Source: Micromonospora lupini str. Lupac 08
Lineage (GTDB): Bacteria > Actinomycetota > Actinomycetes > Mycobacteriales > Micromonosporaceae
Assembly: GCF_000297395.2 (NCBI RefSeq)
Contig: NZ_HF570108.1
Coordinates: forward strand, 757,685-821,684
Direction of reading: 5' to 3'
DNA length: 64,000 bases
The notes below the pieces were generated by a model. It made no database searches, was not told the origin of the DNA, and worked only from the letters and a program-made list of their open reading frames with translations. Positions 51,050 to 58,821 of the stretch are shown here, one piece after another (position 1 is the stretch's first letter; each line of letters begins with the position of its first letter). Both the position numbers and the translations under genes were made by a program.

Positions 51050-52359
51050 CCGCGACGGCCGACGCCGAGGCGGCCGCGAACGAGTTGACGCCGCTCGCCG
51101 ACTACCTGGGCAGCGTGCTGCGCAGGTTACGAGCGCTGCCGCCACTCGACCTCGACCTCACCCAGGCGCACGGCAACGTCCTCGCCGAGGACGTCGTCGC
51201 GCCGCACGCCTTCCCGGCCTTCGACCAGGCGGCCGTGGACGGTTACGCGGCCCGCTGGGAGGACATTTCCGGAGGGGGCCGGGGCCCGAGCTACGTCCCG
51301 GCCCCCTCCGGCACGCCCGGCGGGCGCACCATCCGGCTCAACGTGGTCGGCGACCTCGGCGCCGCGAGCTGGCGGCCGGTACGCCTCACCCCGGGCTCGT
51401 GCTTCTCGGTGGCCGCCGGGGCGCCGCTGCCCGTCGCCGCGGACGTGGTGGTCCCGGTGGAGTGGACCGACCAGGGCATGGCCGCCGTCGAGATCTTCCG
51501 GACCCCCAAACGGGGGTACGGGGTACGCCGCGCCGGCGAGGAGCTGCCGGTCGGCACGTTGCTCGCCCGTGCCGGCACGTACGTCTCCCCGGCGCTCGTC
51601 GCGGTCTTCGCGGCCACCGGCATCGGGCACGTGGTGGTTCGGCCCAGCCCTCGCGTGGTCATCGTGGCCACCGGCGACGAGTTGGTCGACGTGGGCCGGG
51701 GCAGCCAGCCCGGCCAGGTGGTGGACGCGAACTCGCACGCGCTTACCGCCGCCGCGGCCGAGGTGGGCGCACTGGCGTACCGGGTGGGGATCTGCGACGA
51801 CGACCCGGAGGGGTTGCGCGGGCTGCTGGAGGACCAGACCCTGCGCGCCGACCTGATCATCACCACCGGGGGGACCGGCACCGGCCCCGGAGACATGGTG
51901 CGCCGGATCCTGTCCCGCCGCGAGGGCGGCCGGGCCGGGCCGGTCACCTTCACCGACGTGGCGCTCTATCCCGGCACCGCGCTCGGGTTCGGCACGGTCG
52001 GCGCCGAGGAGGTGCCGGTGGTCTGCCTGCCCGGCGACCCGGGCGCCGCGCTGATCGGCTTCGAGGTGCTGGCCCGACCGGCGATCCAACTGCTCGCCGG
52101 CGCCGAGCCGGTGTTCCGGCCCAGCGTCCGGGCGCACCTGCTGGAGACCGTGTCGTCCCCCGGCGGGCTGCGCGAGTTCCGCCCGGCGCACGTCGCGGAG
52201 CGGCGCGGCGGCGGTTACACAGTGCAGCCGCTACGCGGAGGCCCGTTCACGCTCTCCGGCCTCGCCGAGGCGAACGGACTGCTGGTGCTCGGTGAGCGCG
52301 TCACCACCGCCGCCGCCGGCTCCACCGTGGACGTCCTGCTGCTCGACAGGCGCCGGTGA
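51046..52359 (+). CDS. glp: gephyrin/MoeA-like protein Glp
   Basis: The 437-residue protein has the MoeA layout: AHGNVLAEDVVAPHAFPAFDQAAVDGYA, a central beta domain, VIVATGDELVDVG, TGGTGTGPGDMVRR and a C-terminal beta barrel. In the galU-moeA-rimJ locus, the actinobacterial orthologue is Glp, reported in Corynebacterium to bind FtsZ and the membrane receptor GlpR at the septum instead of, or beside, making molybdenum cofactor. The presence of glpR at 53.3 kb supports that role here. A molybdopterin function cannot be excluded from sequence alone. Confidence 0.88.
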   Translation: MTATADAEAAANELTPLADYLGSVLRRLRALPPLDLDLTQAHGNVLAEDVVAPHAFPAFDQAAVDGYAARWEDISGGGRGPSYVPAPSGTPGGRTIRLNVVGDLGAASWRPVRLTPGSCFSVAAGAPLPVAADVVVPVEWTDQGMAAVEIFRTPKRGYGVRRAGEELPVGTLLARAGTYVSPALVAVFAATGIGHVVVRPSPRVVIVATGDELVDVGRGSQPGQVVDANSHALTAAAAEVGALAYRVGICDDDPEGLRGLLEDQTLRADLIITTGGTGTGPGDMVRRILSRREGGRAGPVTFTDVALYPGTALGFGTVGAEEVPVVCLPGDPGAALIGFEVLARPAIQLLAGAEPVFRPSVRAHLLETVSSPGGLREFRPAHVAERRGGGYTVQPLRGGPFTLSGLAEANGLLVLGERVTTAAAGSTVDVLLLDRRR

Positions 52360-52438
52360 GTGTGCCCGTCTGCTCTTCGGCGGTAGGCGTGGCGGCTCCA
52401 CTTGCGCACGAACCGGTCCCGCGCGGGAGACTGTGCGG

Positions 52439-53089
52439 GTGAGCCTCTTCGGACCCGAGCGGGCCCCCGGCTGGCCGACGGTGCTGGTCGACGGCCCGGT
52501 GCTGCTGCGGCCGTACCGGCGCTCCGACGCGGCGGCGTGGTCGGAGGTACGCCGGGCCAACCGGGCCTGGCTGGCGCCGTGGGAGTCGTCGCTGCCGGGC
52601 AGCTGGGACGAGCTGAACTCGCCTGCCGCATTCCGCTGGGTGCACCGTGACCAGCGGCGTTCGGCCCGCGAGGGCGAGGGGATGCCGTTCGCGGTCTGCC
52701 TGCGGGAAGCCGACCGGGACCGGCTGGTCGGTCACCTCAACGTCGGCAGCATTGTGCGCCGCGCCTTCTGCTCCGGCTACGTCGGCTACTGGGTCGACGC
52801 CCGGGTCGCCGGGCAGGGCGTGATCCCGACGGCGCTCGCGCTCGCCGTGGACCACGCGTTCGGCCCCGGTGGGCTGCACCGGGTGGAGGTCAACATCCGG
52901 CCGGAGAACCGACCGTCGCGGCGGGTGGTGGAGAAACTGGGCTTCCGCGAGGAGTCGTACCACGTGCGCTACATGCACATCGACGGTGCCTGGCGGGACC
53001 ACATCGGATACGCGATGACGAGCGAAGAGGTCGCCGCCGAGGGCGGTCTGCTGGCCCGCTGGCACCGGGTACGCGCCACCAGTCGGTGA
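52439..53089 (+). CDS. GNAT family N-acetyltransferase, RimJ type
   Basis: This 216-residue GNAT protein resembles ribosomal-protein or N-terminal acetyltransferases of the RimJ/RimL group: DGPVLLRPYRRSDAAAW at the start, AVCLREADRDRLVGHLNV, the acetyl-CoA loop region GYWVDARVAGQGVIPTAL, and the late HRVEVNIRPENRPSRRVVEKLGF. The target is unknown. GTG 52439 is preferred over GTG 52433. It is the rimJ of the conserved galU-glp-rimJ-glpR locus. Confidence 0.9.
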   Translation: MSLFGPERAPGWPTVLVDGPVLLRPYRRSDAAAWSEVRRANRAWLAPWESSLPGSWDELNSPAAFRWVHRDQRRSAREGEGMPFAVCLREADRDRLVGHLNVGSIVRRAFCSGYVGYWVDARVAGQGVIPTALALAVDHAFGPGGLHRVEVNIRPENRPSRRVVEKLGFREESYHVRYMHIDGAWRDHIGYAMTSEEVAAEGGLLARWHRVRATSR

Positions 53090-53272
53090 GCCGTCCCACG
53101 GACGGGATCGGCGCGGCGCGGCGGCATGACGGTCGGCGCGCCGTAACCTCAAGTAACTGCAAGCTGCGGCAAGCGCTCACCGCCCGGACGATCTACGCAC
53201 CCAGGCACGATCGGTGGAAGATCCTGCGGTCGGGGAGCGTTTGCTCCGAATTCGGTGACGGGAGGGGTGAGG

Positions 53273-54046
53273 GTGCCGACCTCGGTGCTCCTCGCCGTCC
53301 TCGCCGCCGCCGGCCTGCTCGCCCTGGCCCCGGCGCTGGTTCGCCGGTACGACGCCACCGAGCGGCTGGTGGCGGAGCGGGCGCAGTCGACGGCGCGGGT
53401 GCTCCAACGCCGTCGACGGCGCCGCACTGTGCCGGGACGGCAGCCCGTCCACCCACCGCGCTCCCTCGTCGTCACTCTCAGTGAAGACGCGACTACAGGG
53501 AAGTTGGCCGCGCCGGTCTCCGCGCCCCCGGCGGCACGCCGCTCCGGCCGCCTGCGCGCCGTACCGCCGGCCCCGAAGCGTTCCCGCCGTCGTCCGCCGC
53601 GCCGGCAGCACACCCCCGCCGTGTACCGGCGACGTCGGGTGCTGGCCGCGCTGCTGCTGCTCAACGTCGTCGAGCTGATCGGCGTGCTGTTCGTCAGCCC
53701 CGGCTTCTGGATCGGCTTCTCGGTCACCTTCCTGCTGCTGGCCCTGTACGTCGTACACCTGCGCGGGCGTGCCCTCGCCGGCCGCCGCCGGCGTCGCGCC
53801 CGCGCTCGCGAGGCGGCGTGGCTGGCCGCCCGTCAGGCCGAGGTTCGCCGGGAACAGGCCCGCCGCGCGGCGGCCCGCCGGGAGGCGCAGCGCCGCCTGG
53901 CGGCCCAGCGCGAGGGGGTACGCCGAGCGGCCATGGGCCTCGACCGGCCCGGCGACCTGCCGGCGGCCGTCAACGGCGGCTCGGTCTCGTACCGTCGCTC
54001 CGGAGGGCTGCGTGGCCGCCCCTACGAGGCCGGCCGCGGCGCCTGA
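53273..54046 (+). CDS. glpR: divisome membrane protein GlpR/SepX
   Basis: The 257-residue protein has one N-terminal helix (residues 3-23), a basic Arg/Pro-rich loop with RRYDATERL, a central pair of helices (about 127-165, LLNVVELIGVLFVSPGFWIGF and following) and a long Arg/Ala/Glu-rich C-terminal helix. Position after galU, glp and rimJ and this topology identify it as GlpR (SepX in Streptomyces), which recruits Glp and FtsZ to division septa. The GTG at 53273 follows GGGAGGGGTGAGG. Note the positively charged stretches flanking the membrane segments. Confidence 0.85.
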   Translation: MPTSVLLAVLAAAGLLALAPALVRRYDATERLVAERAQSTARVLQRRRRRRTVPGRQPVHPPRSLVVTLSEDATTGKLAAPVSAPPAARRSGRLRAVPPAPKRSRRRPPRRQHTPAVYRRRRVLAALLLLNVVELIGVLFVSPGFWIGFSVTFLLLALYVVHLRGRALAGRRRRRARAREAAWLAARQAEVRREQARRAAARREAQRRLAAQREGVRRAAMGLDRPGDLPAAVNGGSVSYRRSGGLRGRPYEAGRGA

Positions 54047-54059
54047 CCCGTCGGCCGCG

Positions 54060-54169
54060 CCTTGATCGTCGGCCGCGGCTTGATCGTCGGCCCGGCTTGA
54101 TCGTCGGCCCGGCTTGATCGTCGGCCGCGGCTTGATCGTCGGCCGCGGCTTGATCGTCGGCCGCGGCTT
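54060..54169. repeat. ~18-bp tandem repeat array beside palindrome C
   Basis: About six copies of CTTGATCGTCGGCCGCGG, with two copies shortened by one or two bases, run from 54061 into the left arm of the palindrome, which begins with the same GATCG. No coding function. It lies just after glpR. Confidence 0.8.
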
Positions 54170-54243
54170 GATCGACTCGGTTTCCTGGAAAAGGGGTGTT
54201 CGGACGTCCGGGATGCCCCGGTTTCCTGGAAGTCGAGTCGATC
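54170..54243. repeat. imperfect palindromic element, copy C
   Basis: Left arm from 54170 (GATCGACTCGGTTTCCTGGAAA) and right arm to 54243 (GGTTTCCTGGAAGTCGAGTCGATC) are inverted copies with small differences. The centre holds GTCCGGGATGCCCC, close to the centre of copy A. Between glpR and tRNA-Ala. Confidence 0.75.
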
Positions 54244-54363
54244 TCCGCGCTGGTGCCGGCGGCGTCCCGGGGGTGGATTCGCGGTGGAGGCCGGCGACCT
54301 GTTAGCCTTGCTGCCGGCCCGCCCGGTGTAAGCCGGGTGGGACCGAAGCCGGTTCGCCGGTGG

Positions 54364-54437
54364 GGGGCTGTGGCGCAGACTGGTAGCGCACCTCGTTCGC
54401 ATCGAGGGGGTCAGGGGTTCAAATCCCCTCAGCTCCA
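54364..54437 (+). tRNA. tRNA-Ala, anticodon CGC
   Basis: The cloverleaf is complete: acceptor 54364-54370 with 54430-54436, D-arm GCGC/GCGC, anticodon arm CCTCG/CGAGG with loop TTCGCAT (anticodon CGC at 54398-54400, reading GCG), and T-arm AGGGG/CCCCT with TTCAAAT. The gene does not encode the full CCA end. A terminator hairpin follows ten bases later. Confidence 0.95.
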
Positions 54438-54446
54438 CCCCAGGTC

Positions 54447-54479
54447 AAGGCCGTTTCCGCGAGTCGGAGACGGCCTTTT
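54447..54479 (+). terminator. rho-independent terminator after tRNA-Ala
   Basis: AAGGCCGTTTCCG (54447-54459) pairs with CGGAGACGGCCTT (54465-54477) around loop CGAGT, with one G-U pair, followed by TT. Together with the pairing tail it reads CCTTTT. Confidence 0.88.
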
Positions 54480-54653
54480 CCGATCTTGTGAAGCGGCCAC
54501 GCCACGTCGTGGTGGCTCGTCCCGCTGCCCGGCGGGCGGCCAGCCTACCCTCGGGTCCGTGCACCTGCGGTAGCTCCTCCTCGTGGCGGTCTGGACGGTC
54601 CCGGCGCTGGCCATCGTGTGCGCCGGGGACGGCTTCCTGGCGCTGCGGAAAAG

Positions 54654-55331
54654 CTAGGAGAACCGCTCGGTCGTCAGGGCGATCAGACCGTGCTGCCGCA
54701 GCAGGTTCGTCAGGTCGGTGAGGGTCGAGCGCACCGTCTCGGTCGCGCCGGTTCGCATCAGAACCGTCACGTCGAGGCCCCAGGCGAGGGTGTGGCCGAC
54801 CCGTCGCATGTCCCAGGCGAACTGGTCGCCGCCTCTCTCGTGGTGGCCACCGGCGGCGGACCCGGCGGTGCTGCCGTCGGTCGTCCGCCAGACCGCCCGG
54901 AGGGCCGCGAGCTGATCCGCTCGGAGATCCTTGGCGAAGAGGACGCGGTACACGCGTCGCTCGTGGAAGCCCTCCGGGGGCTGTGCCGGGCCGAGCCGTA
55001 GCGGCGGCGCGGTCGCGAAGGGTTGATGGTCACGGAAGTACGTGCGCAGGACCGCTTCGGAGGGCAGGTGCCCACCCCCGAGGCTGCGGTAGGCACTCGC
55101 GACGTCGGCGCGTGCGGTGGGAACGACCCGGGCGAGCACGTCCGGGTCGGTGCGCAGGCCGCGACTCAGTGCGGCGGAACTTGACCAACCGGCGTCCGGC
55201 GTCCAGCCCGCGCTGTGCAGACCCGCGGTGGTGAAGTCGTCGTGCCGGGTGAACTCCTCGACGAGGATGCCCTCCACCTCATGGCCGCCCTGCCTGGACA
55301 GAACCAGGTGGTAGTCCAGATCGATGCTCAC
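54654..55331 (-). CDS. conserved hypothetical protein
   Basis: I do not recognise this 225-residue protein. The start reads VSIDLDYHLVLSRQGG, and later segments include WTPDAGWSSSAALSRGL, LPSEAVLRTYFRDHQPF and FHERRVYRVLFAKDL. Dominant alpha/beta composition, no signal or membrane segment. GTG 55331 has GGAGG nine bases upstream; ATG 55340 overlaps the ribosome site. It is divergent from the secreted protein at 55515 and convergent with the tRNA. Codon use fits neighbours. Confidence 0.65.
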   Translation of the reverse strand: MSIDLDYHLVLSRQGGHEVEGILVEEFTRHDDFTTAGLHSAGWTPDAGWSSSAALSRGLRTDPDVLARVVPTARADVASAYRSLGGGHLPSEAVLRTYFRDHQPFATAPPLRLGPAQPPEGFHERRVYRVLFAKDLRADQLAALRAVWRTTDGSTAGSAAGGHHERGGDQFAWDMRRVGHTLAWGLDVTVLMRTGATETVRSTLTDLTNLLRQHGLIALTTERFS

Positions 55332-55410
55332 CGGCCCCATCCTCCGGCCAGCGCTCACCCCGGGCAAGAACCACACCGTCCATAACCGACTCCGAGCCAT
55401 AGATATCGAT

Positions 55411-55430
55411 CATGTCGCTCATCCGACATG
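55411..55430. promoter_or_regulatory. 7-bp inverted repeat, candidate operator
   Basis: CATGTCG (55411-55417) and CGACATG (55424-55430) are perfect inverted repeats with a 6-base spacer, between the divergent genes at 55331 and 55515. The surrounding sequence (CATAGATATCGATCATG) is AT-richer, as expected for a promoter. Confidence 0.35.
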
Positions 55431-55514
55431 CCGCAACCGGTAGGCACGTTCAGGAGTTCATCTCACATCAGTTGACGCCCGGGAACACCCGGGCCGCCCA
55501 CACGGGGAGAAGAG

Positions 55515-56522
55515 ATGACGTACACCGCACGACACCGGGTGCTCGCCGGCACCGCCGCCGGCCTGCTGGCCGCCTCGCTCGGCGTCGCCGTGTCCGCGAC
55601 GGCGACCGCCGCGCCCAGGACCGCGGCCGCCAGCGCCTGCACGATCAGCACCCTGCCCTACCCGGCGGACACCTACCGCGCCGAGGCGAGCGTCATCGAC
55701 CCGTCGGGCCGCTTCGTCGCCGGCGCGGCCCTGCGGGTCCTGGACAGCGGCAACCAGAACCTGTTGCTGTTCTGGGACGGGCAGCAGGTCACCGAGGTCG
55801 ACGCGGCGGGCGGGGTCAGTCCCGTCGGCGTCAACGAGAGCGGCGTCGTGGTCGGCAACGGCTGGGCGGACAACGGCATCGGCCGCCCGTGGGTGTACCG
55901 CAACGGCCAGTTCGAGCTGTTGCCGGTGCTGCCGTCCACAGGCATCTTCGTCACCGACATCAACAAGGCCGGTGACATCGTCGGCTACGGCTCGGACATC
56001 GTGGCCGGGGAGTACGTCGGACTGCTCTGGCCGGCCGCCCGGCCGGGCACGGTCGAGGTGCTCAACGCCCCGGTCAACGCCATGCCGATCGGAATCACGG
56101 CGAACGGGACCATCGTCGGACACGCCGGGTCCTTCGGCGACGAGACCGGCTGGCTCCGCCGGCCGACCGGTCGGATCAAGCCGCTCGCGGTTCCGGGTGG
56201 CGGGTCGACCACTGTCAACGCCGCCGCGGGCAGTTGGGCGATCGGGCAGGTCTGGCTGGATGGCACCAGCCCGGCCAAGGTGCGCTGGGACCTTCGCGAC
56301 GGCTCGTACACGACCCTCGACCCGGAGGTGGGGCTGGACGACGTCAACGCCAAGGGTGTCGTGGTGGGCGGTGACCGGGTCGCACGCGGGTCGACCTCGC
56401 AGGTCCTGCCGGGCGGCGGCGTGCGGATCAACATCGGTGCCCGGTCCATCGCCGACACCGGCGCCATCGTCGGCTTCCGCAATGCCGACCGGGTGACCCC
56501 GGTCCGCTGGACCGGCTGCTGA
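55515..56522 (+). CDS. secreted repeat protein, beta-propeller-like
   Basis: The 335-residue protein has a Sec-type signal (residues 1 to about 33, ending ATAAPRTAAA). The mature part has repeating VGVNESGVVVGNGW, TDINKAGDIVGYGS, IGITANGTIVGHAGS and IADTGAIVGFRN units of the HAF-like extracellular repeat type. It is probably a soluble exported protein; ligand unknown. ATG 55515 follows GGGGAGAAGAG. A strong hairpin lies after the stop. Confidence 0.8.
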   Translation: MTYTARHRVLAGTAAGLLAASLGVAVSATATAAPRTAAASACTISTLPYPADTYRAEASVIDPSGRFVAGAALRVLDSGNQNLLLFWDGQQVTEVDAAGGVSPVGVNESGVVVGNGWADNGIGRPWVYRNGQFELLPVLPSTGIFVTDINKAGDIVGYGSDIVAGEYVGLLWPAARPGTVEVLNAPVNAMPIGITANGTIVGHAGSFGDETGWLRRPTGRIKPLAVPGGGSTTVNAAAGSWAIGQVWLDGTSPAKVRWDLRDGSYTTLDPEVGLDDVNAKGVVVGGDRVARGSTSQVLPGGGVRINIGARSIADTGAIVGFRNADRVTPVRWTGC

Positions 56523-56549
56523 CGCTCGCTCTCGATCTCGCACGTGCGT

Positions 56550-56578
56550 GGGGGCCGGCCCGTCGTGGGCCGGCCCCC
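56550..56578. terminator. bidirectional terminator hairpin between convergent genes
   Basis: GGGGGCCGGCCC (56550-56561) and GGGCCGGCCCCC (56567-56578) form a perfect 12-bp stem with loop GTCGT. It lies 28 bases after the secreted-protein stop and 9 bases from the convergent DUF4352 stop. Confidence 0.82.
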
Positions 56579-56586
56579 TCCGCACG

Positions 56587-57516
56587 TCACGGCTTCCAGG
56601 AGCCGGCGGTCGCGAACTTGTGCTGGTACTCCAGTACTCCCGAGGTGTCGTGCACGTCGAACACGACGCTGCCGGTGCTCTTGGCGCCCGCAGTCAGGTT
56701 GTTGGCGGCCGGCATCGGTTTGCCGCAGCCGGAGAACGCCCCCGCGATCGCGTTGGTCTCCGTGCCGTCGGCGGCGACCCACTGGAAGTAGAGCGGGTTC
56801 GCCGAGCCGGTGCCCTTGGTGACCGCCACCGTCACGTCGGCGATCACGTACATGCCCTCGTCGGGCTTGAGGCCGTACGACCTGCAGGGCTTGGTGGCGG
56901 TGCTGAACTTCGTCACGGTGATCTCGACGGTGCCGCTGGTGTCGTCGATGACCAGGGTGTCCCCGGCGGACATGTTCCGGGTGTCGCCTCCGTCGGACGC
57001 CCGGGGCGACGGCGCGGTGGTGGCCGAGGGCTGCCCGACACCACGGGTCACCGCCGGAGTGGGCAGCGCGTCGGGCACCTCGTTCGCGGCGCGGTTCGCG
57101 CCGATGACCACCGCCACGATGCCGCCCGCACAGCACAGCAGGGTGAGCACCGCCGCGGTCACCGCGATGGCCACCACGGTCCGGTTGGAGTTCTTCGTCG
57201 GCGCGGGCGGCGGCACCATGAGCGGGTAGCCCGGCCCACCGGCCGGCGGGTAGGCGCCGCCGCCGGCCGGCGGGTAGGCACCCGAGCCGGCCTGCGGGTA
57301 CGCGCCGCCGCCGTGCGGGTAGGCGCCGCCCGAGAACGGCGGCTGCGGCGGGTTCGCCGCTGCCGACCACGGGTTGGGCGGCACCGGCGCCTGCGGGACC
57401 GTCGGGTCGGCGGCGGACTGCTGCGGCTGCGGTGTCGCCGGGAACGGCTGCGTCGGCGGCTCCGGGCTCGGCTGCTGAGGGTCCTGCGGTCCGGCGGGGG
57501 GCTGGGGGTGGGTCAC
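56587..57516 (-). CDS. membrane protein with DUF4352-like extracellular domain
   Basis: The 309-residue protein has a cytoplasmic Pro/Gln-rich N-terminus with repeats of GGAYP(P/Q)AG, one helix (about 120-142, TVVAIAVTAAVLTLLCCAGGIVAVV), and an extracellular beta-sandwich of the DUF4352 type (DTSGTVEITVTKFSTATKP, MYVIADVTVAV, VVFDVHDTSGVLEYQHK). Function unknown. GTG 57516 follows AAGGAG. It is convergent with the secreted protein, separated by a strong terminator. Confidence 0.78.
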   Translation of the reverse strand: MTHPQPPAGPQDPQQPSPEPPTQPFPATPQPQQSAADPTVPQAPVPPNPWSAAANPPQPPFSGGAYPHGGGAYPQAGSGAYPPAGGGAYPPAGGPGYPLMVPPPAPTKNSNRTVVAIAVTAAVLTLLCCAGGIVAVVIGANRAANEVPDALPTPAVTRGVGQPSATTAPSPRASDGGDTRNMSAGDTLVIDDTSGTVEITVTKFSTATKPCRSYGLKPDEGMYVIADVTVAVTKGTGSANPLYFQWVAADGTETNAIAGAFSGCGKPMPAANNLTAGAKSTGSVVFDVHDTSGVLEYQHKFATAGSWKP

Positions 57517-57657
57517 CGTACTCCTTGGCGCCTCGTACGTGCGGTTCGGGAACCCGCCGACGCTACCGTGCGTCGCCGAACGGCCGGTCGCCGCGCTGGC
57601 TCGTGTCCCACCGCCCGTGTGGTGGCGGCACACCGGCCATCATGGACTTTGCGCGGG

Positions 57658-58323
57658 TCAGCGCAGCGGGAGGACGGCGGCGGTGCGGACCAGGCCGTCG
57701 GCGACCACGAACCGGCCGGTGATCGTGCTCGGGGGATCGTCGACGTCCGCCGCTTCCACCCGCGCCGCCGCGATGCGGGCCGTGAACGTGCCGGCGTCCG
57801 GGTCCAGCGTGAGGTGAGCGTCGTGGAAGTCCAGCCAGCTTCCGACGACGGGGTGCCAGACCTTGTAGACGGTCTCCTTGGCGCTGAACAGCACGACGGG
57901 CCAGGAGATGCCGGAGGGTAGCCGCGCAAGGCTCTCCTCCTCCTCGGGCAGCAGCACGAGTCGGCGTACCCCCGCATTGACCTCGCGGTGCCGTTCGGCG
58001 TCGATGCCGACCGACCGCAGGTCGGTGGCGCGCGCCGCCGCGGCGGCGCAGTAGCCGGTGGTGTGGGTGATGGCGCCGACCACCCCGGCGGGCCAGATCG
58101 GCGCGCGGTCGGCGGCGGCCGGCACGGCCACCGCCGGCAGGCCGAGGTCGGCCATCGCCCGACGGGCGCACACCCGGCCGGCGGTGAAGTCCCGCCGACG
58201 GGCCTGTACCGCCCGCTCACCGAGGCACGCCTGTTCGGCGGTGAGGAGTTCGCCGGTCCAGTCGTCGGGCGCGGCGACGGCCACCGCGACCGTCGGAGGC
58301 AGGAGGTCACGCACGACCGCCAC
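57658..58323 (-). CDS. 4'-phosphopantetheinyl transferase, EntD/Sfp type
   Basis: This 221-residue enzyme transfers phosphopantetheine from CoA to carrier proteins of polyketide or peptide synthases. The motifs are VGIDAE (magnesium-binding Asp/Glu, about residues 106-111) and FSAKETVYKVW (catalytic Lys and Glu), with the N-terminal GRVCARRAMADLG. No carrier-protein or synthase gene lies in the window, so it probably serves distant clusters in trans. ATG or GTG at 58323. The following gene is the DUF4352 protein in the same direction. Confidence 0.92.
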   Translation of the reverse strand: MAVVRDLLPPTVAVAVAAPDDWTGELLTAEQACLGERAVQARRRDFTAGRVCARRAMADLGLPAVAVPAAADRAPIWPAGVVGAITHTTGYCAAAAARATDLRSVGIDAERHREVNAGVRRLVLLPEEEESLARLPSGISWPVVLFSAKETVYKVWHPVVGSWLDFHDAHLTLDPDAGTFTARIAAARVEAADVDDPPSTITGRFVVADGLVRTAAVLPLR

Positions 58324-58497
58324 CTACCGTCGGGTAGCGCAGGGGCATCCGCTCGACCGTCAGATTTCCGACTCCCACGACGGGAGAAGGTACCGCAAAG
58401 ATGTAACACCGGAGGGTCGCGTCGCGCCCTTCAAGATGGCTCCGGGGGGACCACCATCAACAGCTGGCCAGTCCCGCGGACACCTGGAGGACCTGCG

Positions 58498-58767
58498 ATG
58501 AGCGATGGCGCCGAACGGCCGAGGGGTCGGGCCGACGACCACGCACCGACGACCCCGGGCTGGAGCTGCGGCTCCTGCGGCGACGAGTGGCCGTGCGCAA
58601 CCAAACGCACCCGGCTGCTGGCGGAGTACGGGGGTGACCGGGCGATGCTCAGCGTCTACCTGGGCTCGTGTCTCGCCGCCGCCGCCGAGGACCTGCGAGC
58701 GGCCCCGGTGATGTCGCTGCAGGACCGGTTCATCGGCTGGCTCCCACGCGGCGCGCGACGCCGCTGA
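58498..58767 (+). CDS. small Cys-containing conserved protein
   Basis: This 89-residue protein contains GWSCGSCGDEWPCATKRTRLLAEYGG near the centre, with three cysteines (C-x2-C and a third six residues on), and ends LQDRFIGWLPRGARRR. Proteins with a WxCxxCxxxWPC ... DRFLGW pattern are common in actinomycetes and often carry an unsupported flavin-reductase label. I see no flavin site. Function unknown. The ATG at 58498 follows CTGGAGG. A strong terminator follows. Confidence 0.75.
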   Translation: MSDGAERPRGRADDHAPTTPGWSCGSCGDEWPCATKRTRLLAEYGGDRAMLSVYLGSCLAAAAEDLRAAPVMSLQDRFIGWLPRGARRR

Positions 58768-58772
58768 GCCCT

Positions 58773-58807
58773 CCGGTGGCCCCGCCCGACGTGGGCGGGG
58801 CCACCGG
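58773..58807. terminator. strong hairpin terminator
   Basis: CCGGTGGCCCCGCCC (58773-58787) and GGGCGGGGCCACCGG (58793-58807) form a perfect 15-bp stem with loop GACGT. It lies between the small Cys protein and the convergent VWA-operon end, so it can end both. Confidence 0.88.
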
Positions 58808-58821
58808 TGTGCCGGGCGGGT

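Noticed and set aside
57658..58323. Natural-product cluster around the phosphopantetheinyl transferase
   Set aside because: No synthase, carrier protein, or tailoring gene set lies nearby.
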